Position numbers and translations under genes: made by a program. The notes below the pieces were generated by a model. That model saw only the letters and a program-made list of their open reading frames with translations. It did not search any database and was not told the DNA's origin. Of a DNA stretch of 49,145 bases, positions 1 to 8,437 are shown piece by piece. Numbering within the stretch: position 1 is the stretch's first letter; each line of letters opens with the position of its first letter. Origin of the DNA: Hyphomonadaceae bacterium (lineage in GTDB: Bacteria > Pseudomonadota > Alphaproteobacteria > Caulobacterales > Aquidulcibacteraceae); NCBI GenBank assembly GCA_021299265.1, contig JAJTGP010000135.1, forward strand, positions 1 to 49,145. Direction: 5' to 3'.

Positions 1-1
1 C

Positions 2-367
2 AATGATGATTTTACCGTCAAAACCAATCGTGTCACCGGCGGCTCGGCCCCGGCCCGCATTTGGCGCGCCTTTATGGTTCCAACCATGAAAGGTGTTGCC
101 CCACGTGGCTTTGCTTTGCCACTTGCCCCCGCCCCAGATCCCAATGCCTTGGCAGAGCCGACCGACGAGAATGTCGAGACCCTGCCGGTTGATGCCCTGG
201 ATATGCCGGCAGTCGGCGACGGCGCACCTGTGTCGGCTTCTCCAAGCCCAGAAGCCCAGCCAGCGACACCTACGCCAGCCCGTACGGCCCCTGAAACCCG
301 CAGTCTCGATGAGATCGTGAAGGACGTTCAGGCAAGGCCAGCGGAAGCCAGCGGCCCGCCGCGATAG
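2..367 (+). CDS. Penicillin-binding protein 1A family, C-terminal fragment (5' end outside window)
   Basis: Open frame from base 2 reads NDDFTVKTNRVTGGSAPARIWRAFMVPTMKGV..., matching the 'TGGS.PA.IW..FM' C-terminal motif of bifunctional PBPs, followed by a Pro/Ala-rich tail and TAG. Confidence 0.8.
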   Translation, partial: NDDFTVKTNRVTGGSAPARIWRAFMVPTMKGVAPRGFALPLAPAPDPNALAEPTDENVETLPVDALDMPAVGDGAPVSASPSPEAQPATPTPARTAPETRSLDEIVKDVQARPAEASGPPR

Positions 368-480
368 CGGGTACCACAACTGGACTTTAACTTTTTGTAA
401 TCTTTGATTAGACAGTTCTGCCGTTGGCAGGACCGTCGTATCATGTCAATTTGCTCTCGTCTTTTCGGGGGAGAGTATCG

Positions 481-2508
481 ATGAATTTGAAGTCATTATT
501 GGCTGCGACGGCGCTGTGTTCTGTCATGTTTGTGCCGGCCTATGCGCAGACCACACCAAAAATGCGCGAAGTTTTGAAGATTTGGCAATTAGATAAGCCA
601 AGCCCAAATACGCAATTTGTAACTAAAAGCGTCACTGAAGATCGTACGGTATTGGAAAACGTTGTTTTCAAGAACCCGGCAACCAAGAAGACAGATGTCA
701 GCTTCGGTCAATTGATCCTTCAACGATTGCCACAAGTAGATGCGGCCACTGATCAAGCCCGTTTCAGCGTAAGTTTTCTGAACGGCACCGTGTTTCAAGA
801 AAATGGTGAAGATGTCGCGGTCGGCAAGTTGGAGATTAGTGGCCTTACAACGGCAACAAATCTTGAGACTTTTGCCAAATGGGCGAGTGGTAGCACTGTC
901 GATAAAAGTGCATCTGATGCTCGTTTTGATGGCGACATTCGCGCTTCAAACATGTCCACGAAGACCAAGGATTCAGCTGGCAAAGTCGCTGACTTGAAAA
1001 TTGGCGACTTAAATCTTCTGGGTCTGTCTCTTTCTGAAACTGGCTGGTCCGCCAAAACCGTCGAGATGTTGAATACTGAGGTTGTTGATTCTGAGGCGGC
1101 TGTAAAACTTGGCAAAATCTCTGTGTCCAATTTCAAAAGCAACGGTTGGGAATCCCTTGATTCTTCCAGCAACTTCCTGTCCGACAACTTTGATTTCAAA
1201 AAATTGTCCATCGATTCGATGCTGATTGAAGGCGTCGCCATGGATATTCAGATGCCCGCTGAGAAGGAAAAGGCCGAAAATCTGAAGTTCACCATGGACC
1301 GGATGGAATTGACCAACTGGACCGACAAAAATATTGGCAGGTTTGGCTTGTCAGGCATGAAGGCCACAACGGGTCAAGGCGATAAACGGATTGATATGCG
1401 GCTTGAATCCTTCACGCTGGATGACATCAATGTCGCTTATTATTCGGCTCTTGGAAGTGCTTTCATGAAGGCCGTGCCAAACTTGGATAAAAAGCCAAGC
1501 GGCCGCTCCGCACTCCTCGGCTTTGCTGAACTGGCCTCAGCGTCTGCATCGGCAGCGGCAACAACCGCTGCGCCTGCCAAATCGGTCACAACTGCCCCTA
1601 GTCCGAAACTGAAGGATTTGTTGCCAGGTGGTCCACTCGATGGCGGCATTGGAGCCATTGCGATGTCGAATTTCGGCTTCGAAGTTATGGGCTTTAACTT
1701 CACGATCGACAAAATTGCGACCAGCACGGTCCGCAATGGGGATGGGATCATTACTGAATCAAAATTGGCCCCCATCACGATGAAGCTGACCATACCAGAG
1801 GCCTTGCTGAACCAGCCCGACAGCCCGATGGCGATGTTTGCGCCATTGGTTGCAGATGGGATTGAACTGGTTATTCGCGCTGATGCCTCCTATGATCCCG
1901 TGACCGACGTCGTGAAATTTGACGACCTGAATTACACCTTAAACGGTTGGGCGGGTTTCAATCTGGATATGTCTATGGATGGCTTCGCGAAATTCTATCG
2001 CGAACAGACTGTCGATTCCTTGATCGCGCCATTTGCTGCAGATATGAAAAAGCTGAATGATCCCAAAGGTAAAGGGGCCAAAAAGCCAGACACGACGGAA
2101 GACCTAAAGGCACTGATGGCGATCTACAAAGGTGTGCGCTTCCTTAATGGCGCGCTGGAGCTTCGCGATCAGGGCGGGCTTGCTAAAGCTGCTGGGGTCT
2201 TTGCTTCTATGATGGCCCCTCCTGCCAAGGGAGCGACCAGCCGGACTGCCGCACAAGATGCGCAAGCTGTGGCCCAAGTTCGAACATCTTGGGCTGAGCC
2301 TCTGCGCAAGTCGGCTGCTGAGAAGAACAAATCGATCATGGAACGTCAGTTCCTGATTGCCTTGGCGCGCTGGATCGAAGTTGGTGGCGTGATGACGGCC
2401 GCAGTACAGCCGCCAGCGCCGCTTGATTTGCCTGCTTTGGCAAACGAAAAAGACCTGCAAACCCGACTGGGCCTGACGTTTACCAATCAGCCAGCCGCTA
2501 AGAACTGA
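481..2508 (+). CDS. Uncharacterised secreted/periplasmic protein (~675 aa, signal peptide)
   Basis: ATG at 481 preceded by GGGGGAGA RBS; N-terminus MNLKSLLAATALCSVMFVPAYAQ is a typical Sec signal peptide; long ORF with no family I recognise. Confidence 0.85.
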   Translation: MNLKSLLAATALCSVMFVPAYAQTTPKMREVLKIWQLDKPSPNTQFVTKSVTEDRTVLENVVFKNPATKKTDVSFGQLILQRLPQVDAATDQARFSVSFLNGTVFQENGEDVAVGKLEISGLTTATNLETFAKWASGSTVDKSASDARFDGDIRASNMSTKTKDSAGKVADLKIGDLNLLGLSLSETGWSAKTVEMLNTEVVDSEAAVKLGKISVSNFKSNGWESLDSSSNFLSDNFDFKKLSIDSMLIEGVAMDIQMPAEKEKAENLKFTMDRMELTNWTDKNIGRFGLSGMKATTGQGDKRIDMRLESFTLDDINVAYYSALGSAFMKAVPNLDKKPSGRSALLGFAELASASASAAATTAAPAKSVTTAPSPKLKDLLPGGPLDGGIGAIAMSNFGFEVMGFNFTIDKIATSTVRNGDGIITESKLAPITMKLTIPEALLNQPDSPMAMFAPLVADGIELVIRADASYDPVTDVVKFDDLNYTLNGWAGFNLDMSMDGFAKFYREQTVDSLIAPFAADMKKLNDPKGKGAKKPDTTEDLKALMAIYKGVRFLNGALELRDQGGLAKAAGVFASMMAPPAKGATSRTAAQDAQAVAQVRTSWAEPLRKSAAEKNKSIMERQFLIALARWIEVGGVMTAAVQPPAPLDLPALANEKDLQTRLGLTFTNQPAAKN

Positions 2509-3767
2509 CGCTCTTTATCCGCACTGAAATAGGTGCGGATGAATTGCTTTTGGCGCGGGTAAATCTCGCTCTTGAATCGTCGGCCATTAAACACACCATA
2601 GTGGCCGACGCCTTCCTGCACATAATCATATTGCATCTTTTTCGGAATGCCGGTGCAGAGGTCGTGGGCTGCTTGGGTCTGGCCGATGCCAGATATATCG
2701 TCCTTCTCGCCCTCAACCGTCATCAGCGCGACGGTCTTGATCAATTGGGGCTTCACCAGACGGTCGCGGCACATCAAGATGCCGCGCGGCAGATGGTGTT
2801 CTTGGAACACTTTCTGGATCGTCTGGAGGTAGAATTCCTCTGACAGGTCGAGAACCGCGAGATATTCGTCATAGAATTCGCGGTGCTTTTCGGCTTCGTC
2901 GCCATCACCAGCAACCAAATGGTTGAAGAAGTCGCGGTGGGCGTCAATGTGGCGGTCCATATTCATTTGCATGAAGGACGCCAATTGCACAAAGCCCGGA
3001 TAGACACGCCGGAATGCGCCGGGGAAAATCGGTGGCACGGTCTGGATCATCTTGGACTCAAACCACGTGAACGGCTTTTCTTCAGCCAGCTTATTGGTCA
3101 CTGTCGGCGAACAACGCGCATCAATGGGCGAGCCCATATAGGTCATCGACGCGGGCAGGGCAGGGTCCTTGTCTTCGGCCATCAAGGCGATGGCGGCAAG
3201 GACTGGCGGGCCGGGTTGGCACACCGCCACCACATGGGCTTTCGGGCCTACTTGCACCAACATCTCGCGGATATGTTCGATATAATCATCCAGATCAAAG
3301 CGACCCATGCCAATCGGTACATCGCGGGCATCGTGCCAGTCAGTGATATAGACGTCGTGATCTTGGATGAAGGCTTCGACCGTACCGCGCAACAAAGTCG
3401 CGAAATGGCCCGATAAAGGCGCTGCAATTAGGACGCGAGGCTCAACCCAATCTGGGCCGCGCGCTTCGGTCAATGCCTGTTTGTCGCGTTTAAAGTGGAC
3501 GAGGCTGCACCAAGCAGAAGACCAGACGGTCTCAATCGTCACGGGCACCTTAATGCCGTTGATGATTGTGGAATCGATGCGCCAATCGGGCTTTTCATAG
3601 CGGCGGGTCATGGCCTCAAACAGGTCTGACGCGGCGCTGAGATTGCGGCCAAAGGGCGTCTGCGCGATGGGGTTCAGCGGGTTAGCCAGCATGGCGCGCT
3701 GGAAATTGACAGCCACTCGCCAAGGCATCAGAGCGGCACGCTGCATCTCAACTATGGAATAAAGCAT
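2487..3767 (-). CDS. phaZ: Intracellular polyhydroxyalkanoate depolymerase (PhaZ type)
   Basis: MLYSIVEMQRAALMPWR..NPLNPIAQTPFGR; 'AVCQPGPP' Cys-type lipase box of intracellular PHB depolymerases; GGGAGCGACC-ATG start context at 3767. Confidence 0.88.
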   Translation of the reverse strand: MLYSIVEMQRAALMPWRVAVNFQRAMLANPLNPIAQTPFGRNLSAASDLFEAMTRRYEKPDWRIDSTIINGIKVPVTIETVWSSAWCSLVHFKRDKQALTEARGPDWVEPRVLIAAPLSGHFATLLRGTVEAFIQDHDVYITDWHDARDVPIGMGRFDLDDYIEHIREMLVQVGPKAHVVAVCQPGPPVLAAIALMAEDKDPALPASMTYMGSPIDARCSPTVTNKLAEEKPFTWFESKMIQTVPPIFPGAFRRVYPGFVQLASFMQMNMDRHIDAHRDFFNHLVAGDGDEAEKHREFYDEYLAVLDLSEEFYLQTIQKVFQEHHLPRGILMCRDRLVKPQLIKTVALMTVEGEKDDISGIGQTQAAHDLCTGIPKKMQYDYVQEGVGHYGVFNGRRFKSEIYPRQKQFIRTYFSADKERQFLAAG

Positions 3768-4010
3768 GGTCGCTCCCTCTGCACGCACCACATGTGGCAG
3801 CCAGATCAGCTATGATTGCATGGTATCTATGAAGATTTGGCAACCATATCACGCAGCATATTTCGCCCGCTTGCCGCTAGGGAATGTAAATTTCACGATC
3901 AAAAACAGATATTTACAAAAATGCTGCAACTGCGTTGTGCAAGGTGCACAACCGATAGGTGGACTGGACTTCGAACAAAACCGACGGCAACGGCCCGCAC
4001 GGTGAGTCTT

Positions 4011-4703
4011 TCAGAGGCCGTTCTTTGACAGGGCTGCCAGACATTGGCCCATCACTTTGGGGTCTGGATCGGCTGAAAAGAAGGTGGAAAGCTTGCCCTG
4101 ACGATCCACCAAATAGAAGATCGAAGTATGGTCGATCAGATAATCCTTGGCCGCAGAGCCCTCTGGCACGGACTTGCGAAAGCCAACCTTATAGGCTTTG
4201 GCCGCTGCGGCGACTTGCTCCACGCTGCCGGTTAGGGCTTGCAGATTTTCTGGGAAACCTGCCGACGCCACATAGGCTTTCAAGGCCGCTGGCGTATCGC
4301 GCTCTGGGTCCAAGCTGATCAATAGGGGCTGAATGTCACCCGCCTTAGAGCCTGGAACCGTTTTGGCTTCGTCCAAAGCCAGCCGCATGGTTTGCAGCGA
4401 CAGCGGGCAGATGTCCGGGCAATAGGTAAAGCCGAAATAGATCAAAGCGGGCTTGCCCAAGAAACTTTTCTCGGTCACCGCCAAATTGTCCTGATTGACC
4501 AGACTGAATGGGCCGCCAATCTCCGCAAAAGCCCGGGCGTTGCAGCCCTCTGGCAGGGCGGTCTCAACAGGCTTTGGGGTCAAGCCCTTTTGCACAAAGG
4601 CCGCGCCCAATACCACCAATCCAAGGCCAAGCGCGCCAATGGCGATCAGGCGCGGCAGAGGGGTAGATGGCTTGGTGGGGGGCGTTTCAGACGGTTTCGA
4701 CAT
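4011..4703 (-). CDS. SCO1/SenC family copper-binding / cytochrome oxidase assembly protein
   Basis: N-terminal membrane anchor; 'YFGFTYCPDICPLSL' CxxxC motif and 'DHTSIFYLVD' His motif. Start could be upstream (ORF opens at 4817). Confidence 0.88.
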   Translation of the reverse strand: MSKPSETPPTKPSTPLPRLIAIGALGLGLVVLGAAFVQKGLTPKPVETALPEGCNARAFAEIGGPFSLVNQDNLAVTEKSFLGKPALIYFGFTYCPDICPLSLQTMRLALDEAKTVPGSKAGDIQPLLISLDPERDTPAALKAYVASAGFPENLQALTGSVEQVAAAAKAYKVGFRKSVPEGSAAKDYLIDHTSIFYLVDRQGKLSTFFSADPDPKVMGQCLAALSKNGL

Positions 4704-4853
4704 GGACCGTGATCCACCACTTATTCCGGGTGCTGGCAAGCACGCTTCGACAGTTTTGCCTGCGACCGTTTGTCCGGAAAGCGGCTCAAACACGTCTTTC
4801 AGGTCCCGCCGCATCATGTTAGGGGCTTAGCGTCAATTTAGTTGGGCGGACCC

Positions 4854-5534
4854 ATGTTTCAAATCGGCTTTATCCTGTTTCCCAACGTCACCCAGTTGGA
4901 CTTTACCGGGCCATTGCAGGTTCTCCACCGTTTACCGGACTCACAAGTCCACATCATCAGCCACGACCTCGCGCCGGTGCCGAGTGATTGCGGGCTGTCC
5001 TTGGTGCCGACAACGACGTTTGACGCCTGTCCGCCGCTGGATTTGATCTGTGTGCCCGGTGGCTTTGGGGTAGAGCAGGCGATGGCAGACCCGGTCCTGA
5101 TTGCATTTTTGAAGCAGCAGGCTGGCCAAGCGCGCTATATCACGAGCGTCTGCACCGGCGCGTTTGTCCTTGGCGCAGCCGGCTTATTGAAGGACAAGCA
5201 GGCGACCACGCATTGGGCGTATCATAACTTATTGGCCGAGGTTGGTGCGATCCCAACTCAAGGCCGTGTGGTGCGCGACGGGCGAGTCTTCACCGGCGGC
5301 GGCGTCACGGCTGGGATCGACTTTGCTTTGACGATTGTCGCCGAAATCGCAAGCCAAGCCGTGGCCCAACGCATTCAATTGTCGATTGAATATGATCCCG
5401 CGCCCCCGTTCGTCGGCGGTTCACCGCAAACAACGCCGGGTGATATTCTCGCAGGGCTTGCGGGTTTTTATGCCAAGCGCAATCTGGAGTTTGGACCAGC
5501 TGTGACAAAGGCTTATAGTCAGTTCAGCGATTAA
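4854..5534 (+). CDS. DJ-1/PfpI family protein (isonitrile hydratase/GlxA-like)
   Basis: IGFILFPNVTQLDFTGPLQVL..., 'YITSVCTGAFVLGAAGLL' nucleophile-elbow Cys and 'ATTHWAYHNLL'. Confidence 0.85.
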   Translation: MFQIGFILFPNVTQLDFTGPLQVLHRLPDSQVHIISHDLAPVPSDCGLSLVPTTTFDACPPLDLICVPGGFGVEQAMADPVLIAFLKQQAGQARYITSVCTGAFVLGAAGLLKDKQATTHWAYHNLLAEVGAIPTQGRVVRDGRVFTGGGVTAGIDFALTIVAEIASQAVAQRIQLSIEYDPAPPFVGGSPQTTPGDILAGLAGFYAKRNLEFGPAVTKAYSQFSD

Positions 5535-6028
5535 AGGCGCAATGCCCGCACGGCAGCGTGGCGCGCGAAGCTCAAGGTCACCGCCTTGCGTCGCGCTGGG
5601 GCCAGATCAAACCGCGGCGCGCGGCGCACAATCTCGGCCCCAAAGCTATCGGCGACAATCAGGCCAGGCGCTTGCTCTTCGGTTGCGGGGATCAAATCGA
5701 TGGGAAAGTCCGGCGCGACCGCGAAATAAAATAGGTCGCAATAGGGCGCATATTCAGGCCATTTCATATCGGTCTTGAAGTCCTCAACCCCGGATTTGAC
5801 CTCTACAATCACCAATTCGCCCTTTTGGCCGAGGCCGCAAATATCAGCGCGGCGACTATTGGCGAGCTTAAACTCCCAAATGGGCGCATAGCCCGCATGG
5901 ATCAGGCAGCGCGTCGCGCCATTGCGCACGGCCAAGGTCACGTCGGGCCGTGCCGCTGGCATGGCAACCGAACCCACTGTTTCTGTGGAGGTGTAAGACA
6001 AAAGATCAGGGCTCAGAGGATCAAGCAT
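5531..6028 (-). CDS. mmcB: MmcB family DNA repair protein
   Basis: 'RRADICGLGQKGELVIVEVKSGVEDFKTDMKWPEY...CDLFYFAV' is characteristic of the alphaproteobacterial MmcB (restriction-endonuclease-like fold) family. Confidence 0.85.
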   Translation of the reverse strand: MLDPLSPDLLSYTSTETVGSVAMPAARPDVTLAVRNGATRCLIHAGYAPIWEFKLANSRRADICGLGQKGELVIVEVKSGVEDFKTDMKWPEYAPYCDLFYFAVAPDFPIDLIPATEEQAPGLIVADSFGAEIVRRAPRFDLAPARRKAVTLSFARHAAVRALRL

Positions 6029-6068
6029 GACCCATCATGTTCCATCTATGTTCTTTTGTCGAGTGGCC

Positions 6069-6818
6069 CTATTTCTTTTTTGCTTTAGAGCCCGGCCACG
6101 GCTGAACATCCAGCTTGGTCCAATGACGGGCCTTCTGCGTCGGCTTTGCATCCGGCCCCAGACCCTGGAAATAGGCCTTTTGCCACTTGTCTTTGCGGGC
6201 TTGGGAATCGGGAATTTCAAGCTCTTGATTGAAGTTATTCCGGCTATCCTGCCAAGCCTCATAGGATTCCTTCAATTTATCCTCAGTTTCATAAGGCTGG
6301 AATTCTGGCTTGATTTGCTCAATCGCCGCCAAATTGACCGGGAAGATATGGGCAAACGGCTCGCCCTTTTGGAAGCGGACGGGGTGGAAGGCGCGCGTCA
6401 TTACCCAATTCATCGTGAACGTGTAATGCGACCAGTCGGTCTCGATAATACCAGAAAGGGCGGCAATCCCATCCTTGGGATTATTCATTGGCCCGGTCGT
6501 CATGAGTTGGGTGCCGGGCTCGGTGCGGAAAATCTGGTTCACATGGAAGGTCAACACGCCGTGGCCAAAGTGGCTGGTCGGGTGGGGCCAACCGTCTTCT
6601 AAAATTTCCACCACCATGGCATCGGGACTCGGCCCGCCATCCCACGTCACCTCAAACGAGCACGGGCACAACAATTCCCAGCCGTATTGGTTGGCAATGT
6701 TCAGTGGCAAGCAACGATAGGCAAAGCGGTCGGAGGTGGAGTCCATCCAAGGACGCTGGGCGGGGCCCGGACGCATCTCCGTCGGAGGAAAGCCAAGGGT
6801 GTAGGAGATCAGTTTCAT
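6069..6818 (-). CDS. DUF6065 family protein
   Basis: 249 aa, MKLISYTLGFPPTEMRPGPAQRPWMDSTSDRFAYRCLPLNIANQYGWELLCPCSFEVTWDGG; recognised by overall sequence as the DUF6065 type. Confidence 0.7.
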   Translation of the reverse strand: MKLISYTLGFPPTEMRPGPAQRPWMDSTSDRFAYRCLPLNIANQYGWELLCPCSFEVTWDGGPSPDAMVVEILEDGWPHPTSHFGHGVLTFHVNQIFRTEPGTQLMTTGPMNNPKDGIAALSGIIETDWSHYTFTMNWVMTRAFHPVRFQKGEPFAHIFPVNLAAIEQIKPEFQPYETEDKLKESYEAWQDSRNNFNQELEIPDSQARKDKWQKAYFQGLGPDAKPTQKARHWTKLDVQPWPGSKAKKK

Positions 6819-6881
6819 GGCTAAGCTTCCTCAGTCTTTGGAGGCGATTTGTCTAGTCCTAATGGCGCAAGCCTCGCACCC

Positions 6882-7079
6882 TTAAGCCAGCAATGTGCGG
6901 ATGGCCCAAAAGATCAAACCCCAAAGGCCGCTGGAAGCCAGCAGCGCAAAGACGATCGTCTGCTGCCAAGACCATTTTTGCTTGCCAACGTCGTCTTCCC
7001 GATAGGCACGCGCGACAGCCACGGGCGGCCGTGAAACCGACCCAAGCTTGCGGGGAAAGGGAGACTCTAACTGGGTCAT
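6882..7079 (-). CDS. Small single-pass membrane protein
   Basis: 65 aa from ATG at 7079 (MTQLESPFPRKLGS...), C-terminal hydrophobic helix TIVFALLASSGLWGLIFWAIRTLL. Confidence 0.5.
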   Translation of the reverse strand: MTQLESPFPRKLGSVSRPPVAVARAYREDDVGKQKWSWQQTIVFALLASSGLWGLIFWAIRTLLA

Positions 7080-7255
7080 GGAGCCATTAAAACTGCGAAA
7101 CCTTATGCATGTGTTAACCAAACCCCATCGAAAGGCATTGTCCTAATCCCTATCTGTTTATTTCAGCGCAAAGCTATGCCAAAAGCGGCGCGCGCCTGTG
7201 TCAGATCAGGCTAGTCAAACAAAGCTGCGGTCGCCACGCCGCCGGAGATGTAAAG

Positions 7256-8101
7256 ATGACCAATCCCGCCCCCATCGTAACCGTCGGTGCTGGCTCAGGC
7301 GCTGTGCAGGTCGGCAACAGCTTGCCAATCAGTTTCATTTGCGGGCCGTGTGCGATGGAAAGCCGCGAACATGCGTTGGAAACGGCCCAATGGCTGAAAG
7401 AAACCTATGGCAAATTGGGCGCGGGCCTCATCTACAAGTCCAGCTATGACAAGGCCAATCGGTCGAGCCTAACCGGCGCGCGCGGTTTTGGCCTCGATAA
7501 TGCCATGGCGGTGTTTCAAGAGATAAAGGACAAATTGGGCCTGCCAGTTCTGACTGACGTGCACACCGAAGAGCATTGCCGCATCGTGGGCGAAGTCGTC
7601 GATGTCCTACAGATCCCGGCTTTCTTGTGCCGTCAGACGGATTTGCTGATTGCTGCGGCCAAGACAGGCAAGGTCGTCAATATCAAAAAGGGCCAGTTCT
7701 TGGCACCTTGGGACATGAAACATGTGATCGCTAAAGTCACAGGCTCTGGCAATCCCAATGTGATGGTGACCGAGCGTGGCGCAAGCTTTGGCTATAACAC
7801 CTTGGTGACGGATTTCCGCGGCTTGCCGACGATGGCTGCTTTTGGCGCGCCGGTTGTGTTTGACGCAACCCATTCGGTGCAACAGCCAGGCGGCAAGGGC
7901 GATTCCTCTGGCGGGGACCGCACGATGGTCAAATATCTGGCGCGTGCCGCAGCGGCCGTTGGTGTCGCCGCCATCTTCATGGAAAGCCATCCAGATCCCG
8001 ACAAAGCCCCGTCTGACGGCCCAAATATGGTGCCGTTTGCTGAGTTGGAAGATGTTTTGCAGGGCATTATCGCCCACGACAAGATCACCAAGGGCTATTA
8101 G
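7256..8101 (+). CDS. kdsA: 3-deoxy-8-phosphooctulonate synthase
   Basis: 'SFICGPCAMESREHALETA', 'YKSSYDKANRSSLTGARG', 'LTDVHTEEHC', 'RTMVKYLARAAAAVGVAAIFMESHPDPDKAPSDGPN'. Confidence 0.97.
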   Translation: MTNPAPIVTVGAGSGAVQVGNSLPISFICGPCAMESREHALETAQWLKETYGKLGAGLIYKSSYDKANRSSLTGARGFGLDNAMAVFQEIKDKLGLPVLTDVHTEEHCRIVGEVVDVLQIPAFLCRQTDLLIAAAKTGKVVNIKKGQFLAPWDMKHVIAKVTGSGNPNVMVTERGASFGYNTLVTDFRGLPTMAAFGAPVVFDATHSVQQPGGKGDSSGGDRTMVKYLARAAAAVGVAAIFMESHPDPDKAPSDGPNMVPFAELEDVLQGIIAHDKITKGY

Positions 8102-8104
8102 GCT

Positions 8105-8126
8105 CCTGTGGCCTTCGGGTCACAGG
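8105..8126 (+). terminator. Stem-loop with UUCG tetraloop 4 nt after the kdsA stop
   Basis: CCTGTGGCC-TTCG-GGTCACAGG, 9-bp stem (one G:U), no strong T tract. Confidence 0.45.
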
Positions 8127-8437
8127 TCTTCGCCAAGTTGGTCAAACCAAGCATGTTTCTGGCCTGACCGGGTTTACCCGCCTGCGCACTGCCGTTAACC
8201 ACACTTTCCACAAGTTGAGGGGAACCACTTAAGCATGACTGAGAACTGACACGGGGCGATTGCTGACGCCGCCCATCCAACGATGGTTTGTCTCATTGAT
8301 TTGAGCCGACCCATGCGCGTCGCACTTCAATTCCTTCGTGGCTTTGCCGTCCAACGGCCTTGCTTGAGTTTATTCAAACAGCACGCACTCTAAACCACAC
8401 CAGACGGTGCTTGGCTGTTTTTGATTTTGTGTGACCC

